The translations under genes and the position numbers were made by a program. From Pseudomonas fluorescens (GTDB lineage Bacteria; Pseudomonadota; Gammaproteobacteria; Pseudomonadales; Pseudomonadaceae): a stretch of 64,000 bases of DNA. The notes beneath the pieces were generated by a model, which was not told the DNA's origin, searched no databases, and was given only the letters and a program-made list of their open reading frames with translations. The DNA lies in the NCBI RefSeq assembly GCF_001648775.1, contig NZ_LVEJ01000003.1, forward strand, positions 248,001 to 312,000, read 5' to 3'. Positions 44,893-53,951 of this stretch are shown here, in pieces. Within the stretch, counting starts at the first letter, position 1. Each line of letters opens with the position of its first letter.

Positions 44893-45546
44893 TCAACTGA
44901 GCAGCGGGCGCAGACGTGAGATCAGCGGGTCTTGCCGGTTGCTCGGCAGGGCCTGTCGGTAGCCTTCGATAAAAGTGTCGCCGGCGTCGTCACCCAGCAA
45001 CCATTGGCGATCTTCCTTGTAACGCAGCAAGTGGGCAAAGTTACGCAGGCGTTTGCTGTCGCTCAGGGCGCGTTTCTGGCAGCGCAGGTCGGCGATATCG
45101 ATCAGGCCCAGTTGGTTGTCGGGGGTCAGCACCACGTTGCCGAAATGCAACGATCGAAAGTACACGCCGCGCTCGTGCAACAGCGCGAAGTAGCCACCCA
45201 GCTTGAATCTCAACACCTCAGACTCTTCGCGGCTGCCTTGTAGCTGACGCACCGTATTGCCCGCCAGCGGGCTGTAATACACGCCGTCACGCTCGATGCT
45301 CGGGATACGATAAACCGCAATGACCTTGGGGCAGAGAATGCCGCGTTGTTCGAGGGCATGGGTGTTGTCGGCAAAGCGTTGCGCATAAGGGTAGAACAGC
45401 GCCGAACTGAGCAGGCGCTTGCGACGAAACAGCTTGAGCATGCGTCCATCGGCCAATCTGAGCACTTTGTCGCCGGAGCCGTCGGCTTCCAATACGTGTG
45501 CACCCTCGCGCAGTGCCTCGTAAGTGCGGTGATCAATCGATTGCAT
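44893..45546 (-). CDS. kinase-like protein (PA4998 type, often called toluene tolerance protein)
   Basis: A 217-residue protein with a kinase-like fold. It has the Lys in GRMLKLFRRKRLL (about 38), a Glu segment, a catalytic loop region ERGVYFRSLHFGNVVLTP (about 124) and the metal-site Asp in GLIDIADLR (about 150). In the loop the HRD-like Asp is replaced by Ser (FRSLHFGN), though the Asn remains, so catalysis is doubtful or altered. It is encoded opposite to all its LPS neighbours and is divergent from msbA. P. aeruginosa has a gene of this kind (PA4998) in the same place. An LPS-core function is inferred from context only. Confidence 0.75.
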   Translation of the reverse strand: MQSIDHRTYEALREGAHVLEADGSGDKVLRLADGRMLKLFRRKRLLSSALFYPYAQRFADNTHALEQRGILCPKVIAVYRIPSIERDGVYYSPLAGNTVRQLQGSREESEVLRFKLGGYFALLHERGVYFRSLHFGNVVLTPDNQLGLIDIADLRCQKRALSDSKRLRNFAHLLRYKEDRQWLLGDDAGDTFIEGYRQALPSNRQDPLISRLRPLLS

Positions 45547-45671
45547 ATCAGGCTCCCCATCATTAGCGGGGTATCTTAACCGAGTTGGTCGAGGGCTGGC
45601 TTGAAGTCATGTTTATCGGGGCAAAAACGCGTGTGATATCATCGGCGCCTCACTGAATTGCGCGGATCACC

Positions 45672-47498
45672 ATGAGCAGTCCTGAACCGAAAGCCCAGTC
45701 CACGCTGGCGATCTATTTCCGCCTTTTGGCTTACGTGCGGCCTTACGCCGGCCTTTTCCTACTCAGCATCGTCGGGTTTCTGATCTTCGCATCGACTCAA
45801 CCGATGCTCGCCTACATCCTCAAATACTTTGTCGACGGTCTGGCCAATCCTGAAGCCAGCCTGTTCCCGGGCAATCCTTATCTGGGCAAGCTGCAGTTGC
45901 TCGAAACCGTGCCGCTGATGATCGTGTTCATTGCGCTGTGGCAGGGGGTAGGCTCCTACCTGGGCAACTTCTTCCTGGCGCGGGTTTCCCTGGGCCTGGT
46001 GCATGACCTGCGGGTGGTGCTGTTCAACAAGTTGCTGGAATTGCCTAACCGCTTCTTCGACAAGAACAATTCCGGTCACCTGATTTCCCGGATCACCTTC
46101 AACGTGACGATGGTCACCGGCGCGGCGACGGATGCAATCAAAGTCGTCATCCGTGAAGGCATGACGGTGATTTTCCTGTTCTGCACGCTGTTGTGGATGA
46201 ACTGGAAACTGACCCTGGTCATGGTCGCCATCCTGCCGTTGATCGGCTTGATGGTGAACAGCACCAGCAAAAAATTCCGCAAGCAAAGCAAGAAGATCCA
46301 GGTCTCGATGGGTAACGTCACCCACGTCGCTTCCGAGACCATTCATGGCTATCGCGTGGTACGCAGCTTCGGCGGCGAACAATATGAAAAGGATCGCTTT
46401 CGCGATGCCAGCCAGAGCAACACCGACAAGCAGTTGACGATGACCAAGACCGGCGCTGTCTACACGCCGATGCTGCAACTGGTCACGTACAGCGCCATGG
46501 CCGTGGTCATGTTCCTCGTGCTGTACCTTCGCGGCGATGCATCGCCGGGCGATCTGGTGGCTTACATCACCATGGCCGGCCTGCTGCCCAAGCCGATTCG
46601 TCAGTTGTCGGAAGTCAGCTCCACGATTCAGAAGGGTGTCGCCGGTGCCGAAAGCATTTTCGAGCAACTCGATGAGCCGGCGGAAGTGGATCAGGGCAAG
46701 GTCGAGCGCGATCGTCTCGAAGGCCGTCTGGAAGTGCGTAATCTGAGCTTCCATTATCCCGACACCGAAAAAGCGGTGCTCAACAACATCAGTTTTGTCG
46801 TCGAGCCGGGGCAGATGGTCGCTCTGGTCGGCCGTTCGGGCAGTGGCAAGTCGACCCTGGCGAGCCTGATTCCGCGCTTTTATCAGCATGATCATGCTCA
46901 GGGCCAGATCCTGCTCGATGGCGTCGAAGTGCAGGACTTCACCCTGCGCAGCCTGCGCCGACAGATTGCGCTGGTGACTCAGCAGGTCACTTTGTTCAAC
47001 GACACGGTGACCAACAACATCGCTTATGGCGATCTGGCTGGCGCGCCGTTTGATGAAGTCAAACGTGCTGCCAGTGAAGCCTACGCCGACGAATTCATCA
47101 TCAAGATGCCGCAGGGCTATGAAACCATGGTCGGCGAAAACGGCGTGCTGCTCTCCGGTGGTCAGCGTCAGCGCATCGCCATCGCCCGCGCCCTGCTCAA
47201 GGATGCACCGTTGCTGATTCTCGATGAGGCGACGTCGGCCCTCGACACCGAGTCGGAGCGACACATTCAGGCAGCGCTGGATCATGTGGTACAGAACCGC
47301 ACGACCCTGGTGATCGCTCACCGTTTGAGCACCATCGAGAAAGCCGACCTGATTCTGGTCATGGATGATGGCCAGATCGTTGAGCGGGGCACTCATGCGC
47401 AACTGCTCGAACAAAACGGCTACTACTCGCGCCTGCATGCCAAAGAGTTTGAAGAGGGTGACGAACCGCAGCCGGCCCACGCGACCAACGTATGCTGA
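45672..47498 (+). CDS. msbA: lipid A-core flippase MsbA (ABC exporter)
   Basis: Flips lipid A-core from the inner to the outer leaflet of the inner membrane. It has 608 residues: a six-helix exporter domain (about 1-330) and an ATP-binding cassette (about 350-590). The cassette has Walker A VGRSGSGKSTLAS (about 388), Q-loop LVTQQVTLF, signature LSGGQRQRIAIARAL (about 495), Walker B LLILDEATSALD and switch His VIAHRLSTIEKAD. It overlaps the next gene by seven bases. It matches PA4997. Confidence 0.96.
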   Translation: MSSPEPKAQSTLAIYFRLLAYVRPYAGLFLLSIVGFLIFASTQPMLAYILKYFVDGLANPEASLFPGNPYLGKLQLLETVPLMIVFIALWQGVGSYLGNFFLARVSLGLVHDLRVVLFNKLLELPNRFFDKNNSGHLISRITFNVTMVTGAATDAIKVVIREGMTVIFLFCTLLWMNWKLTLVMVAILPLIGLMVNSTSKKFRKQSKKIQVSMGNVTHVASETIHGYRVVRSFGGEQYEKDRFRDASQSNTDKQLTMTKTGAVYTPMLQLVTYSAMAVVMFLVLYLRGDASPGDLVAYITMAGLLPKPIRQLSEVSSTIQKGVAGAESIFEQLDEPAEVDQGKVERDRLEGRLEVRNLSFHYPDTEKAVLNNISFVVEPGQMVALVGRSGSGKSTLASLIPRFYQHDHAQGQILLDGVEVQDFTLRSLRRQIALVTQQVTLFNDTVTNNIAYGDLAGAPFDEVKRAASEAYADEFIIKMPQGYETMVGENGVLLSGGQRQRIAIARALLKDAPLLILDEATSALDTESERHIQAALDHVVQNRTTLVIAHRLSTIEKADLILVMDDGQIVERGTHAQLLEQNGYYSRLHAKEFEEGDEPQPAHATNVC

Positions 47499-48388
47499 CG
47501 ATGTTTCGCAGCTTTCGTGAACGTGGCTGGACTGAGATCGACCGGGAAGCCTACGCCCGGGCCTGGCAGCGTTTCGGCGGCAGCTTTGCCACGCATCCGG
47601 AGGTCGTCGAGCGCCTGTCGACCTTCGTTGATATCGAACTGCGTTATCTGGGCTGGATCGTTGACGGCGATGTCGTTGCCGCCATTCCCTGCTGGGGGCG
47701 GCATGTCGCCTTGTCCAAGGAAGTACTCAAGCGCGAGGGCAAGCGCGGTTTGCTCGATATGGGCAATGCGGAAATCATTCTGCCGATCGCGCCGGACGTC
47801 AGCGTGCCGGTGCGCCAGCGCATGGCTTATGTGTCGCAACTCAATGCCGAGCAGATCAGCACCTTGAAGGTGCAGCCCGAGGGCTTGGCGCTGGCGCGTC
47901 TGCCGGAAGAGTATTCGAAGAAGTTTCGCTACAACCAGCGTCGCGAGCAGCGCCTGCTGGAAGAGGCGGGCGGGTCGCTGGTGCCGATGTCCGACTTTAC
48001 GCCGCAGGAGCAGGCGGCGGCTTACGGCGATCTGTTTCAACGCCGTTGGGGGTTCGAAGTGCCGGGCAAGGCCGGACTCGCCGAGGTCTTTACCTTGCTG
48101 CGTGAGTTCATGACCGGTTCGGTGGCGTTGCTCGAGTCGGCGCCGGTGGCCATTCAGGTGCTGTACCGCGTCGAAGCGCCGCAATGGGTGTCGCTGGAAT
48201 ACATCAACGGTGGCGTCGACCCGCAGAGTCGCGAGTTCAGCCCTGGCAGCGTGCTGAGCTTCGTCAATACGCAGCAGGCCTGGGCGGATGCCCAGGTGCT
48301 GGGCAAGCCTTTGCGCTATTCATTCGGTCGTGCCGACCGTGAGTACAAGGATCGCTGGTGCCACACGGTGCCGGTCTACAAGGTCTGA
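47492..48388 (+). CDS. mig-14: Mig-14-like GNAT/FemAB-fold protein
   Basis: A 298-residue protein of the Mig-14 family, associated in Salmonella and Pseudomonas with resistance to antimicrobial peptides. Features are RERGWTEIDREAYARAW at the N-terminus, CWGRHVALSKEVLKREGKRG, a central KKFRYNQRREQRLLEEAGG acetyl-CoA-type loop (about 147) and SFGRADREYKDRWCHTVPVY at the C-terminus. The fold resembles peptidyl/acyl transferases, and a modification of a cell-surface substrate is plausible but unproven. The start overlaps the msbA end by seven bases, so they are coupled. It corresponds to PA5003. Confidence 0.87.
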   Translation: MLTMFRSFRERGWTEIDREAYARAWQRFGGSFATHPEVVERLSTFVDIELRYLGWIVDGDVVAAIPCWGRHVALSKEVLKREGKRGLLDMGNAEIILPIAPDVSVPVRQRMAYVSQLNAEQISTLKVQPEGLALARLPEEYSKKFRYNQRREQRLLEEAGGSLVPMSDFTPQEQAAAYGDLFQRRWGFEVPGKAGLAEVFTLLREFMTGSVALLESAPVAIQVLYRVEAPQWVSLEYINGGVDPQSREFSPGSVLSFVNTQQAWADAQVLGKPLRYSFGRADREYKDRWCHTVPVYKV

Positions 48389-48392
48389 ATCC

Positions 48393-49793
48393 ATGAGCGC
48401 TCGCAAGCAACAGCTTCTCAAGGCCCATCGGCGCAACAAGCGTCTGTTTCTCGTGGCGTTTCTGCTGGGGCTGTTGCTGATCGGCTTCCTGCTCGGTTGG
48501 TGGCTGGTGCCGCTGTTGCTCGTGGCGGCCTGGGTCGCGCACGAGGCGTGGTTTGCCGACCATTTGTTCTACCGGGCAACCGACGATTACCAGTACGACT
48601 TTCCTGCAGGCACGGCGCATCAGGCCGTAAGCCTTGCGGGCGGTGTGGTGCGCCTGAGTGAGCCGCTGGCGCCGGGGGAAACGTTGGTCCTCGAAGTGCA
48701 GTTGAATAGCACCTGGCTTGGCCGCTGGCTCGATCCTTACGTTGCCGTCGGCGATGATCGCCAGGATTTCGAGCGCGGGGTCAAAGGCCGGCGTTTCCTT
48801 AATCTGTCCGGGCAGGCAGAGGCACTGGCGCAAGGCTCGTTGGCGTTGCGCGGGCGCTATTGTGCGGTGGCACCTGCCGGCACTTTGTGGGTCATGGCCA
48901 ACCCTGACTACAGCCGCCAACGCGTGATGGTTCTGGCACCTCACGCCGATGATGCGGAACTGGCGGCGTTCGGTCTTTACAGTCGCAGCGAAGACGTCAG
49001 CATCGTCACCCTGACTCAAGGCGAGATCGAGGCTGAAGATTTCCAGCGTCTGGGCCTGGATCAGGCTGCGGCTGCACGGTTGAAGGGGCGCTTGCGCAGT
49101 TGGGACAGCCTGACGATTCCGCTGTGGGGCGGTGTGCCTGCCGAACGTTGTGTGCAACTGGGTTATTACTGCCTGCAGTTGCCGGCCATGGCCCAAGCAC
49201 CAGACAAGCCGTTCGGCTCCCGCGAGTCGCAGGAAACCGACGTGCGCAGTGTCCGCCGTCATAACCCGCTGGCTCTGCCGGCCGATGCTGATGGCCAGCC
49301 GACCTGGCGCAACCTTGTCGCGGATCTGACGGCATTGCTTGAGCATTACCGTCCTGAAGTGATGGTGACGCCGCACCCCGAGCTCGACCCGCACAGTGAT
49401 CACGTCGCCACCACCCAGGCGCTGCGCGAGGCTATCGAACTGAGCCACTGGAAGCCGGCGACCCTGCTGATGTACGCCAATCATTTGCATGACAACGATC
49501 GCTGGCCGATGGGTCCGGCCGGTGCCGGGATCGCCTTGCCTCCAGCGATCGAGGCACTGCCGGCGGATCGCTTGTGGAGTCCGCAGTTGTCGGCGCAGGT
49601 GCAACTGGACAAAGCCATGGCGCTGGCCATGGAGCATGATCTGCAAGGCCCGCCCGTGTTCAAGCGACAGTTGCGGCGCTGGATCCAGCAGGCTTTGGCG
49701 GGCCGCCGCTGGCCCGTCACGGGCAGTAACGAATTTTTCCGCAAGGCTGTCCGGCGCCACGAATTGTTCTGGGTACGCGACCTTTCAGATTGA
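48393..49793 (+). CDS. dnpA: PIG-L family de-N-acetylase (DnpA type)
   Basis: A zinc-dependent deacetylase of 466 residues, membrane-anchored. Two adjacent hydrophobic helices at about 18-50 precede a beta-rich domain. The LmbE/PIG-L catalytic domain has the zinc/base motif MVLAPHADDAELAAFG (about 180; the usual HPDD is HADD) and the second metal motif HPELDPHSDHVATTQAL (about 330). P. aeruginosa DnpA (PA5002) is linked to fluoroquinolone persistence and probably removes an acetyl group from a core amino sugar. The ATG at 48393 follows the mig-14 stop by four bases with AAGG upstream. Confidence 0.87.
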   Translation: MSARKQQLLKAHRRNKRLFLVAFLLGLLLIGFLLGWWLVPLLLVAAWVAHEAWFADHLFYRATDDYQYDFPAGTAHQAVSLAGGVVRLSEPLAPGETLVLEVQLNSTWLGRWLDPYVAVGDDRQDFERGVKGRRFLNLSGQAEALAQGSLALRGRYCAVAPAGTLWVMANPDYSRQRVMVLAPHADDAELAAFGLYSRSEDVSIVTLTQGEIEAEDFQRLGLDQAAAARLKGRLRSWDSLTIPLWGGVPAERCVQLGYYCLQLPAMAQAPDKPFGSRESQETDVRSVRRHNPLALPADADGQPTWRNLVADLTALLEHYRPEVMVTPHPELDPHSDHVATTQALREAIELSHWKPATLLMYANHLHDNDRWPMGPAGAGIALPPAIEALPADRLWSPQLSAQVQLDKAMALAMEHDLQGPPVFKRQLRRWIQQALAGRRWPVTGSNEFFRKAVRRHELFWVRDLSD

Positions 49794-49857
49794 GGCGGAC
49801 GGGGCTTTACCCTGTGTTAATATCGCGCCCCTGTTCATTTTGTATGTGGGTTGCTCC

Positions 49858-51279
49858 ATGAAGTTGTCCATGCCGCGTTTCGATCAAGCCCCGGTCTTGG
49901 TAGTCGGCGATGTCATGCTCGACCGTTACTGGCATGGCGGAACCTCACGGATTTCCCCTGAGGCGCCGGTGCCGGTGGTTAAGGTCGAGCAGATCGAAGA
50001 TCGTCCGGGCGGTGCCGCGAACGTTGCCTTGAACATTGCCGCGCTGGGTGCGCCGGCGTCTCTGGTCGGTGTGACCGGCGACGACGAAGCCGCCGACAGC
50101 CTGAGCAACAGTCTCAAAGGCGCGGGCGTACGTGCCCTGTTCCAGCGCATTGCGCACCAGCCAACCATCGTGAAGTTGCGGGTCATGAGCCGGCACCAGC
50201 AACTGCTGCGTATCGACTTTGAAGAACCGTTCGCCACTGATTCCCTGGCCTTGGCCTCGCAGGTCGACGATCTGCTTGAAGGCATCAAGGTGCTGGTACT
50301 CTCCGATTACGGTAAAGGCGCACTGAAAAACCATCAGGCGCTGATTCAGGCTGCACGGGCGAAAAACATCCCGGTGCTGGCCGACCCGAAGGGCAAGGAC
50401 TTCTCGATCTATCGAGGTGCCAGCCTGATCACGCCTAACCTCAGCGAATTCGAAGCCATTGTCGGCGGATGCATCGACGAGCACGAACTGGTGAGCAAGG
50501 GCGCGACGCTGATGCACGACCTTGAGCTCGGTGCCCTGCTGGTGACCCGTGGTGAACACGGCATGACCCTGCTGCGCCCTGATCATCCGGCGCTGCACCT
50601 GCCAGCCCGTGCCCGTGAAGTGTTCGATGTCACCGGTGCCGGCGACACGGTCATTTCCACCCTGGCCGCAGCGATTGCCGCCGGTGAAGAGTTGCCCCAC
50701 GCCGTTGCGTTGGCCAACCTGGCTGCTGGCATCGTGGTCGGCAAACTCGGTACGGCCGCCATCAGTGCGCCCGAACTGCGTCGCGCCATTCAGCGTGAAG
50801 AAGGTTCCGAGCGCGGTGTGCTGGGGCTTGAGCAGTTGCTGCTCGCCGTCGCCGATGCCCGCGCGCATAACGAAAAAATCGTTTTCACCAACGGCTGCTT
50901 CGACATCCTGCATGCCGGGCACGTGACCTATCTGGAACAGGCGCGGGCCCAGGGCGATCGCCTGATTGTCGCGGTCAACGACGATGCTTCGGTCAGCCGC
51001 CTGAAAGGGCCGGGACGACCGATCAACAGTGTCGATCGGCGGATGGCTGTGCTGGCAGGCCTTGGCGCGGTGGACTGGGTCATCAGTTTCCCTGAAGGCA
51101 CCCCGGAAAACCTGCTGCGCGAGGTCAAGCCCGACGTGCTGGTCAAGGGCGGCGATTACGGCATCGATCAAGTGGTCGGCGCTGACATCGTCTGCGCTTA
51201 CGGCGGCACCGTGAAAGTGCTTGGACTTGTGGAAAACAGCTCGACAACTGCGATTGTCGAGAAGATTCGCAGTCGCTGA
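49858..51279 (+). CDS. hldE: bifunctional heptose-7-phosphate kinase / heptose-1-phosphate adenylyltransferase HldE
   Basis: Makes ADP-D-glycero-manno-heptose, donor for WaaC and WaaF after epimerisation. It has 473 residues. The N-terminal PfkB kinase (about 1-320) has RPGGAANVALNIAALGA and the anion-hole FDVTGAGDTVISTLAAA (about 259). The C-terminal nucleotidyltransferase has FTNGCFDILHAGHVTYLEQA (about 344) and the closing VENSSTTAIVEKI. The start ATG at 49858 gives the standard MKLSMPRFDQAPVLVVGD; longer in-frame versions from 49489 lie within the preceding gene. Placement in the LPS cluster fits its role. Confidence 0.96.
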   Translation: MKLSMPRFDQAPVLVVGDVMLDRYWHGGTSRISPEAPVPVVKVEQIEDRPGGAANVALNIAALGAPASLVGVTGDDEAADSLSNSLKGAGVRALFQRIAHQPTIVKLRVMSRHQQLLRIDFEEPFATDSLALASQVDDLLEGIKVLVLSDYGKGALKNHQALIQAARAKNIPVLADPKGKDFSIYRGASLITPNLSEFEAIVGGCIDEHELVSKGATLMHDLELGALLVTRGEHGMTLLRPDHPALHLPARAREVFDVTGAGDTVISTLAAAIAAGEELPHAVALANLAAGIVVGKLGTAAISAPELRRAIQREEGSERGVLGLEQLLLAVADARAHNEKIVFTNGCFDILHAGHVTYLEQARAQGDRLIVAVNDDASVSRLKGPGRPINSVDRRMAVLAGLGAVDWVISFPEGTPENLLREVKPDVLVKGGDYGIDQVVGADIVCAYGGTVKVLGLVENSSTTAIVEKIRSR

Positions 51280-51283
51280 TCAG

Positions 51284-51406
51284 ATGAATTTTTACCGATG
51301 TGTACTGCGTGTGAACGGATTTTGCCTTGGGGATTTTACCGTTTCCGTTGATGTCGGCAGCTGTGAATCCGATGCGCTTGCCTGCCTACGTCGCGTGGTC
51401 GATTAA
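51284..51406 (+). CDS. possible small protein, 40 residues, before the ssg-like gene
   Basis: An open frame of 40 codons beginning MNFYRCVLRVNGFCLGDFTV, with four Cys and an acidic, hydrophobic C-terminal half (ESDALACLRRVVD). It fills almost exactly the 130-base gap between hldE and the next gene and stops three bases before that start, which suggests translational coupling. The Shine-Dalgarno sequence is weak. It could be a real small protein or a leader whose translation opens the downstream start. Confidence 0.35.
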   Translation: MNFYRCVLRVNGFCLGDFTVSVDVGSCESDALACLRRVVD

Positions 51407-51409
51407 TTT

Positions 51410-52384
51410 ATGAAAGTCATGCTCTTGGTGATGGACGAGCAGCGGGTCATTCTCGACCGGCTCTACGACATCGTGCAGCAGAACTGTGATGAATGTTTCA
51501 TCTTTCGTCTGAGCAAACAGCAGCAGTTGAACCTGGGATCTTTTTTGGCCTCGGTTGATTATCAGACGTTTGATCGCGTGGTGATTTTCTCTCGGGTCAA
51601 GCGCCTGGCCACGCAACTGCAGGTGCTCAAATGCATACCCGGGCTGGTGTTCCTTGAGCACGACGCCTATCAGAACTACATGCCGGCGAGTAAGTACAAG
51701 GGCGTGTATTCACGTCTGTATCGTCGTCTGCCGAGCTGTCGGGCGCTGGTGTCCGGTGCCGTCGTCGCCCGCAAGATGCTTGCGGAAGGCATCGACACGG
51801 TGTTCGTTTCCAAGGGTTATGACGAACAGATGCTGCGCAATACCGGCGCGGTGCGCGACATTCCAATCGGCTTTCTTGGCAGCCTGAAAAGCACCGAGTA
51901 CGCCGAGCGCAAGGCGCTGCTGGAGTCCCTCTCCAAGCGCACCGGCATGCTGGTGACCCGCACCAAGTCGGGCGCGGAATACCTGGAAACGCTCAATCGC
52001 ATCAAGATCTTTGTCAGTGCCGATATCGGCATGAACGAATTCATGATCAAGAACTTCGAAGCGATGGCCTGCGGTTGCGTGTTGCTGGCCTGGAGTCAGG
52101 GCGAGGAAGATCAACTGCTGGGCTTCGAAGACATGCACAACACGGTGTTCTACCGCAGCGAAGATGAGGCCGTGGAGAAGATCAAACTGCTGCAGGACAA
52201 CCCCGAGCTGGCGCAACAGATCGCCCGCAACGGCCAGGCCTTCGCAGAGAGCCGCTATTCCTTTGCCCGCGTCGGCCAGGCCCTGGCAGCGCAAATCCAG
52301 CGCGAAATGCGCCCATGGCAGCCACCTTCTGCGTTTACGCGGTTGTGGGTGAAGCTGCGTCATGGAATGAAGGTGCCGGTCTGA
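51410..52384 (+). CDS. ssg: Ssg-like LPS glycosyltransferase
   Basis: A 324-residue GT4-like (GT-B) transferase. The N-terminal half begins VMLLVMDEQRVILDRLYDIV and contains VFLEHDAYQNY. The C-terminal half carries NRIKIFVSADIGMNEFMIKN, NFEAMACGCVLLAWSQGEED (the usual E-A-M-A-C-G donor-binding segment, about 218), then a phosphate-binding helix (NPELAQQIARNGQAFAESRYS). In P. aeruginosa and P. alkylphenolia, Ssg (PA5001) is needed for normal LPS/surface polysaccharide, biofilm and motility. The match to Ssg is by recall of its N-terminus and by neighbourhood. The next gene starts directly after the stop. Confidence 0.75.
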   Translation: MKVMLLVMDEQRVILDRLYDIVQQNCDECFIFRLSKQQQLNLGSFLASVDYQTFDRVVIFSRVKRLATQLQVLKCIPGLVFLEHDAYQNYMPASKYKGVYSRLYRRLPSCRALVSGAVVARKMLAEGIDTVFVSKGYDEQMLRNTGAVRDIPIGFLGSLKSTEYAERKALLESLSKRTGMLVTRTKSGAEYLETLNRIKIFVSADIGMNEFMIKNFEAMACGCVLLAWSQGEEDQLLGFEDMHNTVFYRSEDEAVEKIKLLQDNPELAQQIARNGQAFAESRYSFARVGQALAAQIQREMRPWQPPSAFTRLWVKLRHGMKVPV

Positions 52385-53092
52385 ATGAAGGAGCATGAAT
52401 CGCTGCCGTCCAGCGAGTACATGGCGCTGGATGCGCTGCCCGGTGGTGACCAGTCTGTTCTGCAAGCCTTGCCTGAGGCACTGCGCGAGAGCCTGAGCCG
52501 TGCGGCGCGGGTGGTCCTGATTGCCAATAACCCGGCGATCACCGCGGCGGATTTTCAGGCGCTGAACATCGGCGCCAATGACATCGTCGTCAGCTTCAAT
52601 ACCTGCATCAAGGCGCCGCTGCTCAATACGCAGAGCGTCAATGTTTTCGTGCACGGCTACAACGCGCCGGACGCGTATTTTTTCGGCCTGCCGTGCGGGC
52701 CGGACGTGCAGCACCTGTTCGATCAGGCAAGCGAGCGCTGTTTCACCATGCTGGTTGGCTGCGCCGCACCGATGTGTCCGTTGCCGCGAGTGGCCATGTA
52801 CTGGGATCGTATCCCGTTGCCGCCACTGTGGAATTACCCGGTCGACCGCCCGGGAGGCAAACGCTATGTCGGGCCTTCCACCGGGTTCAATACCCTGGTG
52901 TTGTTCGACTGGCTGCGCGGCCACGTCGGTTACACCTACCAGTTGATGACCCTGGGTTTTTCCAACGAGGCAGGCAAGCTGTGGGGCGGCCATGCCTGGG
53001 ACTATGAGCGCGCCTGGCTGCAGAAGTCGGACGTGATCGTGGTGCCGTTACAACCTCGTCGCTGGTGGCAAAAGCTGTTTCGACAGCAGTAA
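52385..53092 (+). CDS. GT29/WaaZ-like glycosyltransferase candidate
   Basis: A 235-residue soluble protein. The arrangement VVLIANNPAI (about 43), then ANDIVVSFNTC (about 65), GPSTGFNTLVLFDWL (about 165) and LMTLGFSNE..HAWDYE (about 190-205) parallels the four sialylmotif-like blocks of GT29 enzymes: the NGPS region, DVVVRFN, P-S-T-G and GF..H...E. Bacterial members include WaaZ-type Kdo transferases. It begins one base after the upstream stop, so it is in the same operon. A role in adding a Kdo or similar acidic sugar to the core is inference; alternatively it is an unassigned core transferase. The match is by eye. Confidence 0.55.
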   Translation: MKEHESLPSSEYMALDALPGGDQSVLQALPEALRESLSRAARVVLIANNPAITAADFQALNIGANDIVVSFNTCIKAPLLNTQSVNVFVHGYNAPDAYFFGLPCGPDVQHLFDQASERCFTMLVGCAAPMCPLPRVAMYWDRIPLPPLWNYPVDRPGGKRYVGPSTGFNTLVLFDWLRGHVGYTYQLMTLGFSNEAGKLWGGHAWDYERAWLQKSDVIVVPLQPRRWWQKLFRQQ

Positions 53093-53150
53093 ACGAGATT
53101 CTGTATCCGGGTGCCGCCGGGCACGAACTACTTTCAAAAGGTGCTGTTGC

Positions 53151-53951
53151 GTGTTGAAAATTGCCGTGGCCTTTTTCGGGATTCCGAGAAACTCACAGAT
53201 CTGTTTCCCCTCCATCGAACAGAACGTCTTGGCGCAGTTGCCTGCGGGCAGTGACGTTAAGTGCTTTTATCATTTGTATAAAATCGATGAAGTGCAGAAC
53301 ACGCGGTCTGGCGAAAAAGGCGAGCTGGCAGCGGACAACTACCAGCCCTTCGAGTCGATGACCGGTGCGCTGACCTCGACCGAGGGGGTGCTGGAGCGTT
53401 GGGATTTCGAGCAGGTCAAAGCACAGGGCGATACCTGGGCTGATGACTTCGCGTCGCTGCGCAATCTGATCTATCAACTCAACTCACTGCACACGGTGAC
53501 CACGATGATGGAGTCCTTCAACCCGGACTTCGTCGTGTTCGTGCGGCCGGACAACTTCTTCCACACGCCACTGCCCGGCTACGTGTTCAACCATCCTCAA
53601 GCCCGTCGACACAACGCGTACATTCCGGACTGGCAGTGGTGGGGCGGCCTCAATGACCGTCTGGCCATTTGCGGGCGCGATACTTACGTTGCTTATGGCA
53701 AGCGGATTGAGCGCATTTTCGATTTCTGCAAAGCGACAGGCAGAAAGCTGCATTCCGAGCGCCTGCTCAAGTTCGCACTGCTGGAGGCTGGCGCCAGGGT
53801 TTGCACGTTGAAAACCCAGGCCTCACGGGTGCGCATCACCGGTGCTTTTGCCGAAGAGTCGTTCTCGCCCAAGCGCGGCATGGGCAAGCGCGAAAACCGC
53901 TATTTCCATTTCTTCGCCACCTTGCGCACCTGGTGGGATCGCCGACGCTAG
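53151..53951 (+). CDS. putative glycosyltransferase-like protein, 266 residues
   Basis: Not recognised with confidence. KIAVAFFGIPRNSQICFPSI at the N-terminus, FNPDFVVFVRPDNFFHTPLP (about 124, a D-x-x-F acidic motif in the position of a GT-A metal site), DWQWWGGLNDRLAICGRDTY (about 160) and a C-terminal SERLLKFALLEAGARVCTL give the look of surface-sugar transferases that end in an E..L....L.E.G pattern. There is no membrane segment. The start GTG 53151 has AAAGGTG upstream; the 58-base gap to the previous gene is small, so it is probably co-transcribed. Its stop is inside a perfect palindrome shared with the convergent gene. Confidence 0.55.
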   Translation: MLKIAVAFFGIPRNSQICFPSIEQNVLAQLPAGSDVKCFYHLYKIDEVQNTRSGEKGELAADNYQPFESMTGALTSTEGVLERWDFEQVKAQGDTWADDFASLRNLIYQLNSLHTVTTMMESFNPDFVVFVRPDNFFHTPLPGYVFNHPQARRHNAYIPDWQWWGGLNDRLAICGRDTYVAYGKRIERIFDFCKATGRKLHSERLLKFALLEAGARVCTLKTQASRVRITGAFAEESFSPKRGMGKRENRYFHFFATLRTWWDRRR

